A stretch of 64,000 bases of DNA, taken from Siphonodentalium dalli. Lineage: Eukaryota; Mollusca; Scaphopoda; Gadilida; Siphonodentaliidae. The translations under genes and the position numbers were made by a program. The stretch covers positions 26,981,141-27,045,140 of the forward strand of contig CP136065.1 of assembly GCA_032622095.1 (NCBI GenBank), given 5' to 3'. Below the pieces are notes generated by a model that did not search any database, was not told where the DNA came from, and saw nothing but the letters and a program-made list of their open reading frames with translations. Position 1 is the first letter of the stretch. Each line of letters starts with the position of its first letter. Shown here one piece after another: positions 33,901-48,900 of the stretch.

Positions 33901-36900
33901 ACCAGTCTTACCTCGGGCAGGACCAGTTCGGCCCCCCCGGGTCCTGCATCAGCAGACCATGGGAGGCAGCGTGCCGTTCTCGGAGATTCGGGCAACCAAT
34001 CCTCCAGGACATCAGCACCCGCGCCTTTGGCGGCTGTTCTGGGTGGGGAAGTCTAGATGTCCGGGGCCGCTCAATGCGCTCCAGCCAACAGGCCTTCTGA
34101 CACTTCCCCACGGCGCCGTGGCCCACCTCATTACGAGAGTGGGTCCTGTCCCCCTGGAAACGTCATCCCACGTGATACGTCCAGGCCTGCTCCTCTGCCG
34201 TCATGGGATCCTAGTGGTATGTCATCGACGTTTATTCCAGCTTGTCTGGACCACCTGCATTCGGGAGATTCGGTGGGGGGGTTTTCTCTGGTCAAATGGA
34301 TCCTTCTAATTTTATCTTTTTGCTGACCTTATGGCATTGGGGTGGGCCAAATGCACCTTAACTTCAACTGCGAGAGCATTTATACCTCGTTCGAGCCATT
34401 CCCCGAGTGGGCTTCCCTATAGTACCTTATCTCAACCTGATGCAGGGTGTTCTGTTGCTGTGGTCGATACTGACATGCTTCCTATACCTCTCATGGCGTC
34501 TGATGGCTTTGACGACGATGGGCAAGAATCACGGGATTCTGTCGTTCCTAAGGAACTCGCTTTGCGTATGGAAACGACATGGGTCGATCTATTGTACAAA
34601 ACTTCATCACAGGATATGTGTCAACTGACTTACACAAACTTGCACAACTGTACCAGTCTTTACCTCGGGATGAACCAGTTCGAGCCCCATGGTCCTGCAC
34701 CAGCAGTCCGTGGCAGGCGGGGTGCCGTTCTCGGAGATTCGGGCAACCAATCCTCCAGGACAATCGCACCCGAGCCTTTGGAGGCTGTTCTGTGTGGGGA
34801 CGACTCGATGTCGCATACTGTCAATAGCGCTTTCTATTTTGGAAGATATCTACAGAAATCACTCTCATCACATGAAAACGCGAAGAAGATGCAGTGAAGT
34901 CAGCAGCAGAAGAAGAAGTCTCTACTTGCTCGGTTTCTAGCTGGCGCGTATGGTGTGGCACTGCCTGGGACGTTCTTCCTAAAACCAGGGGGGGGGCAGG
35001 TACAAGTTTGAGCAATACTGGAATCTGAATTTATGAGCTCTTTCACATAACATATCAAAGCTGATTCATGACTAAATCACATTTACATGACATATGTTTT
35101 GGAAGAGTACATTCCCGTCAAACTTGAATATTAAATTTATTGCTTGCTCGTTGCCTCCTCCTGGGCTTGCATTCTAATCCATATAGTTCAGTTGAGGGCT
35201 TCTCCTTGGCGGAAATATATAATTTTTAATATTAAAATTAGTATTTCCTCAAGGGAAGCCCGAAACTGAACTATCATAGATCCCTCCCATGGCGGTGCCA
35301 TTCCCAACCCCGCGACTCGCAAATCTTCTTATTAAAAGTCGGAAATAAAACTGGCTAGATGAATTGTTAAGAGCGCGGGATTTGCACAGGACGCATTCAT
35401 GCGTGAGCTAATCCGATCGCTGATTGACCGGAGTACGCAATAAACGGACAATAAATTTTAACCCTCCTGATAACACAAGGCCGAGGATAATAATCCATAT
35501 AGTTCAGTTTCGGGCTTCCCTTGAGGAAATACTAATTTTAATATTAAAAATTATATTTTTGTTTGATTTCCTCAGAACTCCTCGCAATAAGTAGAGTGGA
35601 AATTTCAATCCACAAACATGTCACTCAAGCTTCAGTTTAATGTGCCTGTCATTTGCAAAATGAGGTCCCCAGAGGGTGAATTTAGTGATGCTATCCTGCG
35701 TATTGGGCTAGCATCATCAAATTCATCCTTTTGTGACCTCATTCTGCATGGCCTAATCTGCCATGGGAGACATAGACTCAGATTGGAGTTCCCAAATATG
35801 GAATATTGTGATGTACACCCATTGGGAACCTCGATTATGCAATCTGTCGTCTCCCAATTTGCGGATATAAAGGAAACTAAACTAAAAAAAGTTGAATCTA
35901 TGTGATGAGAAATTTGATAATAAAGAATCTTTCCAGAGAAGATGAGGTCCAAGCGGAATGAGTTCCCCAGAGTGTGAATTTAGTGATGCTAGCCCTTGAA
36001 CTACCATACCTTTCTACGAGCATAATAATTAATATGTCCCAGAATGACACATTAGAGTCATACAAATCACAAATTCGAACACAAAAATAAGACACAGGAC
36101 TAGGAAAGTTTCTTGTAGCGGAAATTAATGTGTGTTCATATTTTTATACAGAACTTTGATGATTTATTGATATGAATATGTGATATATGTTATTTTGTAC
36201 CTTTTGGCTCAATGTTGTCCAACTGGTAGCTTCTTGCTACATTAATGTTATGCCAAATAGTTATCCATATGTTTTTTGCTTGCAGAGAAAGCAACAAGCC
36301 AGATGTTGTTGGAACCAGACTGGGACTCCATGTTACAGATGTGTGATTGCATAAGACAAGGAGATGTCACGTATGATAATTAAATAATTTAATTCCTGAT
36401 AAACATTTACATTTGGTCTTTGTAAGAACAGATAATATACTTTATTATGCACCTCGTGTTGTATTTAATATCAGTGATTACATTGGTTCTAACCTATTTG
36501 ATAACTGTTTGACTGATCGCTCTATTGATAATCAGATTTTCTTGAAGAAATGTAATGTAAAAGGTTGCAAATGTCAAAACCATTGCAAATAATGGTGGGA
36601 AAATCACCATTGGCTGTTTCCCAATTGTTAAAATGTAATAATGTGCCGATTATACAAAGATTCATGCAATATTGACCGTTATTATAAACAAAATATGCTG
36701 TAACTAGTTAGCTACATACCGAAGTAGATACATTAAAACTGATTATTTAATGATTTAACTGCACAATTTATATTCACATTTACCTGTTATGAAGCGAAAG
36801 ATAACGCATTCAGGTCATTATTTTGACTAAGTATAGTAGGAATCGTACGTGCCATTGACGTTATCCAGTAGAATCGTGATAATGTTTTCTGCTCATGCGT

Positions 36901-39900
36901 TGCCTTCTACCATCACATACTAGTACTGCAGAGTTAGCATTGGCACTGATATGATTTTTATGATATCACATGTGATTCTGGTGGCATTGATATTTTAATT
37001 AGTATATATAGCTGACAGTTGTATCATTTTGGGTGTAATTAATTTCCTAGCGGAAATAGATTCACAACAACATGGTCCACACCCAGCTTGCATTAGCGAA
37101 ATGATCTTCACTTTGAAAATTGAAAAATCTTATTTAACCATTTGTATACTAAATACTCATTGACAAGTGTTGTTCCCATAGGAAATGTTCAGATAATAAG
37201 TTCAGCAAACGATGTTTGTTGAACTTATTATCTGAACATTTCCCACCAGTAAATATGAATCATTCTGATGTGGTATTATCTATTTTTCTGTCTGTTGTCT
37301 GCTTCTATTACCCGAACACCCCTCCAAATGAATAACAGACCGTTCCAATGTATAATTTTATAACTGGACTTGAGAGTCTGTTTAGTATAGAAAGGGTTAA
37401 GGTATTGGTAAAAAAACATATTTTCCTAAGGCCAAAATAAAAAAGACCTGTGTTTCTGGTAAATCGCCCGCCCCTATTCTGGCGACCCCGACCGTTTTCA
37501 TTTCACTGATTTTGCAAATTTAGTACGCATCCATTTTTATTTTCCTTGTAAACTGATTTATTTCCGAAAAAATGGACACATCGCGTGTACTGTTAAACCG
37601 GAATTTATACCACTCTTCAGTTAGGTGAATCAGCTGAATCAAATTAATTTTGTCATGTTTTATTCAATAAAACAATGAATTACACTACATGTATATTCTA
37701 ATATTATGTACTTAGTTTTATAGTACCTTATAAACAAGGAGAAGAAGTCTGGGAGGGGGGGTATTCATATTTATTTTGAGCAAAGTTGAAAATAAAATGA
37801 AAAAATAAAATAAAATGAAAAGCCAACCGCCTGCCCGCCCCTATTTTTCTCTTGCATATCACCAGAAACACAGGTATATTTTGTTTTATAAATACTATTG
37901 CAGTTATAACAGTCCTTGAAATTGGCCATGGCAATAAGCAATGCTGTAGGAATTTCCTTTGCATATATGGAATCTAACATGCCACAGCATTAATTTTGCC
38001 ATGGAAATTTTTTCCTAATTTCGAGGACTGAGTTAGTTATTGTGATCCGTCCATTTATCAGTGTCTTAAAATGCAGTCATTCATCGGGGTGCACTCCGCT
38101 GTTTTCTATATTAACGCGAGCCGGACATTCAACCACATGATCATGAAGCTACCTTGTGTTGCTGCCACTTACATGTACCTCTTTGTTGTATATATATAAT
38201 GTCCTCGCTCTACTTTTATAAAAGGGCATTTCTTGAATGAATCTTGTATAATGTTACAATTGGTACTACAATTGGAATGCCCACTAATATCCATATCAGT
38301 ACTAGTAGGTATTTGGTTAATTTGATCACAACAAAGCCATTTTTCTGAGAAATTAGCATTGTTCAATTCAAACAACTGAGGGTAATGAGCACCTCCTGCT
38401 GGGCCCTGTGACTTAAACATTTATATGCATTTACTAGTAAACACATGCCAATGCCTGTAATTTATTGGGTCGCTGTTAAATTTCAATGGATCTTTAATTC
38501 TTCAGGGGAAAGATTGCTGTGAATGGTGTTAGGAGAAAGATGGCAATGGAGAATCCTCATGTGTCAAAGTTTGCTGTACAAGTAAGTTTTATTCATCGTG
38601 GAACTATCACCACCTTCTGTAGTCAAATCAATGACATTCATTATAACCAAGCCTGGATATAGTGTGTCTGACATTTGCAGATTGAGGTCCCCAGAGGGTG
38701 AATTTAGTGATGCTATCCAACACGCATTTGAAGTTGGTGATGTTTACCCATTAGTCATCTCGATATGCAATTTATCTTCTGCAAATTAGGGGATCCATAT
38801 AGAAGGGAAAAAGTAACTAAATACAATGTTAATTTCAGACTATAGATAACTCCCAGAAGATAAGGCTTTAGCAGAATGAGTACCCCAGTAGGTGAATTTT
38901 GCAATGCTAATCCGTTGTGTGGTATAGCATCACTCACCCTTTGGGGACCTCATTTTACAAATGTCAGATACACTATATCCAGGATTATTTTAACCATATG
39001 ATCACCTGTCAAATGTTCAATGTTCGAGAAATACTTCTTGAGCAGAGGGGGTTTCTTAACTATCTATACCAAGATATAAATAATAAAACAATCACATCAA
39101 AATTAGTGCCTGTTTTACATCCTACATATTAAGTCACAAGCTTTGACTACTTACTCTTGAGTGCCTAATAAAAGTACAGGGTGGAATAATAGTACAGGTT
39201 GGAAAATGTCGCGTAACTGAATAATAGTACATGTACAGGGCGGAATAAACGTACAGACTGGAAATATTAGTACCATACATCCCAACAAAATGCACCATCT
39301 GACTGGTTTACTGATGCAGTGTGCTGATCACTGTCAACAATCAGAGTTCATTTATCTATGAATAACACAATTTAAGATTGGTGAATTATTTCTTTTGGTT
39401 CATTTAATAAACGTACAGGACCAAATAACGATCGTGCAGGTGGGAATTTTACCTCGATTTTAATAATTGTACATGTATGTTTATTAGGCACTCAAGAGTA
39501 AGACTTATTTATTGACATTCATGTCCCATATTAAAGTAACCAGAATATATATATATTACCATTTCTGAATGCTGTCATTCTGTTGTGACATAATATGGCC
39601 TCACATGCTTCAATTGGCTTTGGGAAATTATCAACTAATCATCAACCAAGCCATCACTTATAGGCCATGATCTTGCATTTAATATTCAATGTTATGTAAT
39701 AAAAATAATAAGATAAAGAATTGTTCGCCTCCTGGCCCCACTATGTAAAAAAGTGAAAAATAAAAAGTAAAAGTGCACACTGTGTGCTATATGGTCCATA
39801 GGTACAACGGACCTAATTCAGCACAATAACAGTAGGCCATTATATTTAACTGGAACTCAAAGATTGGTGCATTGGAATAACTGTATCTCAAAGTTTCAAA

Positions 39901-42900
39901 CAGTGTATGATGTTCCACGATTGTGAATGATAATAGCCTTTCAACTGAGTCAGTTTTATAGTTCTTTGTGATATTCCCGTTATATTTTCCCACTGGAAAA
40001 TGGCAATAATGTCAAGGGCCCAGAACATGACGTCATAAAGTCATTTAGCAGCAAAGAGGTTAAGGTTAACACTGATCCTGATTTAAACTTGCAAATATCA
40101 AAATTGAATAAATTGAGTAGATTGATAGAATGTAATTTAATGTGGTTGTATTATTTTTATTCATAGTATTAATGCATGTAATAAATCTATACTGTCTATA
40201 ATTTTAGACGTTAGAGTGCGTTGTTAAGAATTGTGGAGTTGTCGTACACCAAGAAGTAGCTACCAAAGATTTTATGGAATTCATGAAGGATCAAGTCAAG
40301 GTAAAACTAATTCATAATCTGATGTCGTGTTCACGCTGGATCGAAAAATCTTCTGGCCAAAAAAGTTGTCAAATTAAATCCTCATTTTCTGGGCTCACAA
40401 TTGATGACTAAATTATAATTTTTTATCTCTCTCACTCTATGTTGCGTTGCTGACACCATGTTCGCCAACTAAATAATTAATGGGGTGTGTTATTCGTCAT
40501 TCCTATTTTCGCTAAAATAAAACAACAGTTCTGTTGCTTATATTCGTGGGGTGTTGAAGGTGTTGTTAATTGTTGTATTAATAACCTTTATGATGTGAAG
40601 CTCGGTTGTTATTATAAGACGGGAGGCAGTTTACGACACATTGAGTAACTGACATGCCATCGCTGTTACATCGAATTATAGGACAATGCATTTACATATT
40701 TCATCTTACATACCGCCTAATCAACAAAATAATAATCATTATGATATAACCAGTGCAGAGATTAAGGTTTTTGACGATTAGTAACATGCTTATGAATTAT
40801 GAAATGATAATGTCTATGAATGGCAATCATAATATTAACTGAACAATTGGTGAGTTATCAATGGGTTAAGGGTATCCTAAACGTGACAGAGTTGAAATTT
40901 CTTCCAATATGGCCGAAAATTTATAAAATAATGAGCTCGATTTCACTATAAGGTTTGCAAAATGGCCAAAATGAACCAATACAATATTATAAGTATAAAA
41001 CATAGATCATTTTGAAATGTAAAATGATGTCCCAACTCACAGGAATCTATATAAAAAAAATTATGAAACAATTGTTGTTTTAAATTTTACATTTTCTTAC
41101 AGTACTCATATCTGTAAAATTACTGCATGTTTTTACTATAATAGTTTACCGATAGATGCTTTGATATTCCAATATATTGAGAGGGACCTTGCTTTTTCAT
41201 TATAATGTTTCTTGTGTCACAAATTCACCGTGTAAAATGTGGTCGTATCCGCTCGATATGCGAAATCCACAACAACACTCGAAAAATAGGGAACTTCAAT
41301 TTGTAGTTAACAGATAATAAAATCTGAGAATATCTAGTCACCACTAATTAGCCTACTTAAGTACTTTATGACCAAAACTAACCTTAGAATATCGCTGATT
41401 TAAATGACAATTTTCTAGAAAAAAGATATTTTAAGGCAAACTTTGACAAAATGGATTGTAAACATCACGTGACTAAAAACTTGGAATTCCCTCCGAACGA
41501 AATTTCTCACAAGTATGAAATAATTCACTCTTTAAATAATTTTTGTTGTTAAACATGGCAAACACCGGAATATGCATTAGATTAACATCCAAAAACACGG
41601 TATTCATATATAAACAGAATTTATTAAATAATGTGTATATCTATCAAGTATTATTTTGTTAGAGGGTACGGATTCCCGGTCTTTCCCAAATCTATTTTTA
41701 GTGTTGCACGAGTTTCCCTCTTTGCAGATGCAAACTATTCTTATTAAAAGCAATCAAAACAAGGTTACACTCATCATACACAGCGGACATAATCCACAAC
41801 AAATGTAATTCATGCAGGTATAGATAACTGCGCAATCGGTCATCCAAGTTATTTTTTAGGGCTGTTGTATTGTTTGATCAACTTTCTCAGAAAAACAAAA
41901 ACATGTCGAAATCTCGTTTTGGTTTCGTTTTAATGGCTGACTAAATGAGTTCAAAATATTAGGGGTAATTAAACTAGAATTGTAGCAAATTACAATATAT
42001 GCTAGCTTCTTGATGTTGTTTTTCAACTGTCTGGGGTAATTTCTGTTAGAAAATCTCTGAAGTATGAATGTATGCCAGGCCATTTGTGTCAAAATGCACC
42101 AGTATCACAAAATATGATGCATCTGATTTTCGTAGGGAATGTTGGAAATATAGCTTACAGTGTATTTTTTTGTTTAAATATGTTATACAGTATCAATTGT
42201 GCATGAGGTATTGTTCAAATAGGGGCAACATAGACAGCCTTATACATCCTTATGATCCAGCTCACATCATTGCAAACTTGGCTTCCCATACCAAAAAATA
42301 GTCCCAAAAAGCAAATGGCCACATATTTGTGTTCAACTGATGGAGGGTGCCTTCAACTCAAGGGTATCCTAAACGTGACAAAGATGGCCGAATGAGTTTT
42401 TATACCCCTCTCTCCGATAAATGCCAGCCATTGCAAGACTATGTTTCAAATTTACACGAAATTTCACAAGGATATAGGAATATGATTGAACAATTTTTTG
42501 GCATCACATCCATATTTTTAAAAGATATATTTGACTGAGAAAATTAACTGGAAAGTGAGCGAAATTATGCCAATCACCAGAAGTCAAAACTAATAAAGCA
42601 AACAGTTATAATTATTGTGGCATCCTATAGATTAGGATTCCATGATGAGGAGAGGGACCATCATTTTATAAAATAACTCACTATTTTAGCTACAAATCCA
42701 TTGAGTTGAAGGCACCCTCCATGTGTATGATGCGTGTAACCTTGTTTTGATTGCTTTTAATAAGAATAGTTTGCATCTGCAAAGAGGGAAACTCGTGCAA
42801 CACTAAAAATAGATTTGGGAAAGACCGGGAATCCGTACCCTCTAACAAAATAATACTTGATAGATATACACATTATTTAATAAATTCTGTTTATATATGA

Positions 42901-45900
42901 ATACCGTGTTTTTGGATGTTAATCTAATGCATATTCCGGTGTTTGCCATGTTTAACAACAAAAATTATTTAAAGAGTGAATTATTTCATACTTGTGAGAA
43001 ATTTCGTTCGGAGGGTATTCCAAGTTTTTAGTCATGTGATGTTTACAATCCATTTTGTCAAAGTTTGCCTTCAAATATCTTTTTTCTAGAAAATTGTCAT
43101 TTAAATCAGCGATATTCTAAGGTTAGTTTTGGTCATAAAGTACTTAAGTAGGCTAATTAGTGGTGACTAGATATTCTCAGATTTTATTATCTGTTAACTA
43201 CAAATTGAAGTTCCCTATTTTTCGAGTGTTGTTGTGGATTTCGCATATCGAGCGGATACGACCACATTTTACACGGTGAATTTGTGACACAAGAAACATT
43301 ATAATGAAAAAGCAAGGTCCCTCTCAATATATTGGAATATCAAAGCATCTATCGGTAAACTATTATAGTAAAAACATGCAGTAATTTTACAGATATGAGT
43401 ACTGTAAGAAAATGTAAAATTTAAAACAACAATTGTTTCATAATTTTTTTTATATAGATTCCTGTGAGATGGGACAACATTTTACATTTCAAAATGATAT
43501 ATGTTTTATACTTATAATATTGTATTGGTTCATTTTGGCCATTTTGCAAACCTTATAGTGAATTCGAGCTCATTATTTTATAAATTTTCGGCCATATTGG
43601 AAGAAATTTCAACTCTGTCACGTTTAGGATACCCTTAAATTGAACAGTCTCATTCGACTTAAACCTTCTTGTGATATAGGTAGCGCTGGATGCTGGTTTA
43701 CGTCAAAGACCAATTTCCATTACTTTCCCAGCACGTCTTTAAGAGTTAATTACCCACTCTTCTGAAATCACCAATAACGGTAATAAAATGTCTCAATTGT
43801 GAAAGTAACCTGCTTATTACCATTTAAAAAGCAATAGAATTTTGGAACAGAAGTACATAGCATCTATTCATGTGTTTGTTGTCATTGGGTGCATTTGATC
43901 TGTCACCAAGTCAAAACTTTTGTCGAAGAAAATCTGAATGTTGTTGATAGGACTACGGATCAATTCATAAACAAAGCATGATAAAATGTTTGGTGACTTC
44001 TAATTACTCGACATTCTATGCCTATTTTAACATAAAAGTTAGATTTTTATTACACGCTTGTTCCCAGAAGTATAGTGTTATTGCTGTTCCATATTTACGA
44101 ATACATATGGAATGTACTTTCCATACGCATCTCATTGACATAAAATGACGTACATGACGTTCGCCTCAACCATGAAACCAGAACTATAAAATGAAAGCAT
44201 CATCAAACATTACAAAACACGCCCTCTATGTGCCTAAATAAACCTTCTAAGCCTGTATTTTTAATGCACGGATTCTAGGACGCGAAGCGTGTAGTGTTGA
44301 AACGATTAATCGACTAATCAAAATCGACACGATTATTAAATTAGTCAATTCCGAAATCGACTAGTCGGAACACACCCACCACCATTATGCCATCGCGAAA
44401 GCAGTGCCGTTGCTGCCGTTACCGAATTACTGGACAATTCAAACAATCAGGCTATCGAAATACACAATTAGCTTGTTAAAGCCTTCTTTGTTGTCACTTT
44501 GATGCGATAACTGCTTTCAGTACTTGGTGGTCATGCACGAGCACGAAACCCAATGACCTCAACTCAATGTATTTGTCGGCGCCGCAGCGGCTTATTCTTT
44601 GAAGTTGAGACGGCCGGCTTTGATAATCAACTTCAAAGAATCACCGCCTATCGCAACCGTGTCTATTTCGGCGTGACGGAATTGATCTGAGTGATAACTG
44701 GTCAACGTGTTTGCAGGACTCAACTTCAATCAAGTTAGTTGCGAGGTGACATTATTAAGTTTTAAGTTTAATAACAAGTCCAATATATTATAGTTTATTG
44801 AAGCACTATATGTCAGTATACCTTTAAAGTTTATTTGTAAAATTGTGTGATATTTTTTACAACCACCACATGCATCAACTGACGCATGGGTGAGCGTATA
44901 CGATCGCACGTTCTAGATATATTGTATTATAGATATAAATATAAAGCCAACCCGCGGTCGGCCATGATATGCATCGAATAGCGTCGCGTATTTCGAACTA
45001 AACTGGCGAGTCACTTCGGAAATCCCACGTCGTTTATGGCCTGTGTATGTGAAAAATTACAATGTATTTTGCGCGGTGACAAAGCTGTTCCCAGAAACGT
45101 AATCTGGATGACGCAAATTCCTGGAATCGGGCTAAATATAGAACTTACGACATCGCATTGAAATGTACTATTAACATCGCCGGTCTACGCAGTTTTATTT
45201 CTGAAACTGACACAATCGATTGTGTATTCGGGGACTCGCGAGTAAAATTGTATATATTGTATATATATTTACAATGTACCATGCACGATAGACAATTATG
45301 TACGCGATCAAATCAAACAGTGAAAACACGTGCGTTTTGGCGGGAAAATGACTGTCCGTGATTAAGCTATGTCATATCGTGACCTTGCAATGAATACAAG
45401 GAACAACATTATGTACGCAATGCATGGCCCATTTTTAATATATGCGGACTCTATATATATACAGGGAACTTTACCACATTCCGTGTCCGATATATGTACA
45501 TGACATCTGCGAGCATAAAACGCTTGTACGCACTACAGCTGTTATAACATTTATTTTGTAACTTTTGTTTGACTCTGTCGGAGATGAATTTCGTTTCTCA
45601 AAATATCTTGCATTTCTTCCTGTACGCCCGTTTGTGAAGTCAATCGGTGACAAGCACACTGGGCAAGTTCGAAAACAACGATGTTCGATTGTATGTAAGA
45701 ACCGGTACGGCCCGGTAAACCATACCATATCAATTTTAAAGGAACATTTTTACACAAAACATATAGAATAATGCACCGGTTTCTGATTGTTGCACGCGCT
45801 TCCACTCCGTAATCCGTAGCGTTTCCGCGATTGATCAGGTGTTTGTCACCATGGTTTAGATACATACATCAACTGGATGGTAATTTGATTGTCATAAAAC

Positions 45901-48900
45901 ATCATATACCTGGGACAAATTAATAACCTATTAACCTTCAGTGATATTAAGCCAAATAATCACGGCAAATAGTGTTAAATCACGTCTTGCTTTGCGTTCG
46001 AAAATGCAAAGTTGGTTACTGGTTCTCAAAACAAACGGCAAATTATATACGTATATGAGCACAAAACGGTAAGTTTCGGAAGGGGTCCGACTAGTCGACT
46101 AGTAGTCGATTCCCTCTGGCGACTAGTCGATTCCTCAAAACCACTAATCGTTTCAACACTAGAAGCGTGTAATAAACACAGAATGATACGATGTGTAAAT
46201 GGGTTTGTCGATACGGCACTCGTGCTGTCGCGGAAGGATAGAACTCGAGGCGCAAGCGCCTCTCGTTCTATCATTCCACGACATCACTTGTGCCGTATCG
46301 ACAAACCCATTTATACATCGTGTCATTCTGTGTATATAATACATCATTGTGATCATAATACATCACTCTTTCCGATAATTATACTAATAATTCTGCTGTG
46401 GTTAAGGAGTCGATTATTTAGGGCATCACTGTATCACTACCGACATCACAAGCTACAAAACATGGACTATTATTCACCGTAATATTTTGTTCCAGGTTAA
46501 ACAAAGTCCAGTGAAGGACAAGCTTCTGGAACTGATCCAGGTGTGGTCTCATGCCTTCAGGAACGAACCAAATTACAAGATCGTACAGGACACATACCAT
46601 TTGATGAAGATGGAAGGTCAGTTAGAAATAATATCGCCGAAAAAATAAAAATTAGAAATTAATAGCTGAGATTTTTTATGAATAAGGTTTATTTGTGCTT
46701 GTATAAACTATTACTGGGTCCAGTCAACATGCAAAGTTTATATGAGAACAGACCCAAGAACAAAATAATATATGAACAAATAAAGCTTATCATGGTGCTT
46801 GTGACAAACAATCAAACCTGGATATAGTTTGTCTAACAGGGTGAATCTGGCGACCTTATTCTGCAAATGTCAGACACGCTATATCCAGGCTTGACTACAC
46901 GCCCCCTTCTGTTGTACTGTAGGAATGCAGTTCCATCCCACCGGTTTCATGTGTCAGTGGTGCATCAAGTGTATTATTATTGTTTGCAAGCCTGGATATA
47001 GTATGTCTGACATTTGCAGAATGAGGTCAACAGATTCACCCTGTTAGACACACTGTATCCAGGATGGATTCACCCCAGTTGGAGAATTTAGAGATGCTAC
47101 CCCGTATTGTGGGCAAGCATCACCAAATTCACCCTCTGCTTAGGCCTCATCATCAACTGGGCAACTTCAGTCTGATCCTAGATCTCTCATAGCAGTTGAG
47201 GCCTAAGCAGAATGAGGTTCCCAGAGGTTGAATTTGGTTAATGCTAGCCCACCATGCAGGTTAGCTTCAATATACTGACCCTCTGTGGACCTCATTCTGC
47301 AAATGTCAGACACACTATATCCAGGCTAGCATTTAGTATTCAACTCTGCTCGGTCAGTTAGCTTCATTATAGAGTTGAATTGGGCCATGTATTAATCACT
47401 TACAATTAACAAAGTTACCATTTTATCAAATTCCTTTATACCTCCTTATTGTGTGGCATCCATTGAATTATAATCCGCAGTCCACAATTTTCCAAATATT
47501 AAGAGAATTCCAAGTCCAAAACAGAATTGTTAGATGTTTATCACATAATTACCCCCTAAACCCAGCCTCATATTTTTTAATAAGACACACATGTATTATC
47601 GGCATGCACAGTGACATAAGACCTTAGCGCAATGAAGTCGATGTCAAGGCCAGAACCTTATTATTAGGTTAATTTGAGTATAATTATGATATTCGATTTG
47701 TGTTGAGTTATTTAGCGTTGACTGTGAGATAAACATGGGTGGTAAGGGTGATTGAACAGTTTTATCAACATGAAAAGACACATTTAAATGGAAGTATATT
47801 TTTTGTTCAAGGTTTCTTTACTTCCTCTTTGCTTGTGATAAGGAAATCAATAAATTTTTTAACCCCAGCCGATTCAAGATAATTTTTTTCTTGCTAAAAT
47901 GTGATAATCAATTAAATGTCTATTTTTAGGTCACCAGTTCCCGTCACTGAAGGAGGCTGATGCCATGTTTACGGCCGAGAGTGCACCAGATTGGAAAGAC
48001 AGTGATGTGTGCTCACGATGTAGAGTCCAGTTCGGCATGGTTCAAAGAAAGGTAGGTCGTTAAGGACAGTGATGTGTACTCCAAATGTGCAGTATCATTT
48101 GTCATGGTTCAACGAAAGGTAGTTTGTTTGTTAGCGGTGTGCACTATCTATGTAAGGTATAGTTCAGCATGATTCAGAGGAAGGTTGGTTGTCCATTGTG
48201 GACTTAAACAATTAGCATTTACTTGTAGGTTTAAAATTAGGAACACAAAACTTTTTACCACAATTTTCAATTTCAGATACCAATGAAGTTAAATTTTATT
48301 GTTCAACTATTAATATTGATTTGACTACTTTTGGCTCTTTTTATCCATATATTTCAGATGGTGATTTGTGTAGATAATACCTTAACCCTTCCATGACTGG
48401 AGCTTCCTGAAATGTTATGAAAACCCTGTGCCAATGCATTCTCTTATATGCAAGTCTTCCAAGGGAGAATGGCATATATAAGAAAATTCATTGGCCTAAC
48501 AATATTTACCTCGACCTTGTAAGCCAGTGCATTCTCTTATATATACGAGGCTCCCTATAAGATAATGCACAGGCACAGGATCTTTAAATGCTGCACCGGG
48601 GCAGCTCCCGTCAATAATGTGTTAAATACAAATATTTTGAACAAGCTTTTGGCTTTCGCCTTCCTCTGGTTCTCTACAGTTATAGTTGGTAGTGTATGTA
48701 ATCTATTAACCCTTTATCCAACAGAACGGCCCTGTGCCAATGCATTCTCTTATTGTTGTAATTGTTGCTAGTAACATCATTTTAATACACCATTGACATT
48801 GAGAAATTTTTTAATCACATTTCCATAAATTTTATTTGAACTTCTGAATAATGTAGTTGGAATCTCAATTGCATCTTTTACCCGTAGGCACAAATAAGTG

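Larger units (their letters stand above)
24895..36285. other. HGS intron 1 (11.4 kb)
   Basis: Contains foldbacks at 25089-25410 and 26709-27752, the 164-bp satellite, the candidate 5-kb element, its derived MITE and a truncated family A element. No additional exon was recognised. Confidence 0.75.

Noticed and set aside
45158-45865. ORFs of 67-104 codons inside the 1.87-kb hAT-like element as transposase
   Set aside because: Too short, on both strands, and without any recognisable transposase motif; the element is treated as non-autonomous.
46177-46333. GC-rich palindrome as a transcription terminator
   Set aside because: It is an element-type palindrome with a second copy at 8738-8857, not next to a gene end; intrinsic terminators do not apply to this type of genome.
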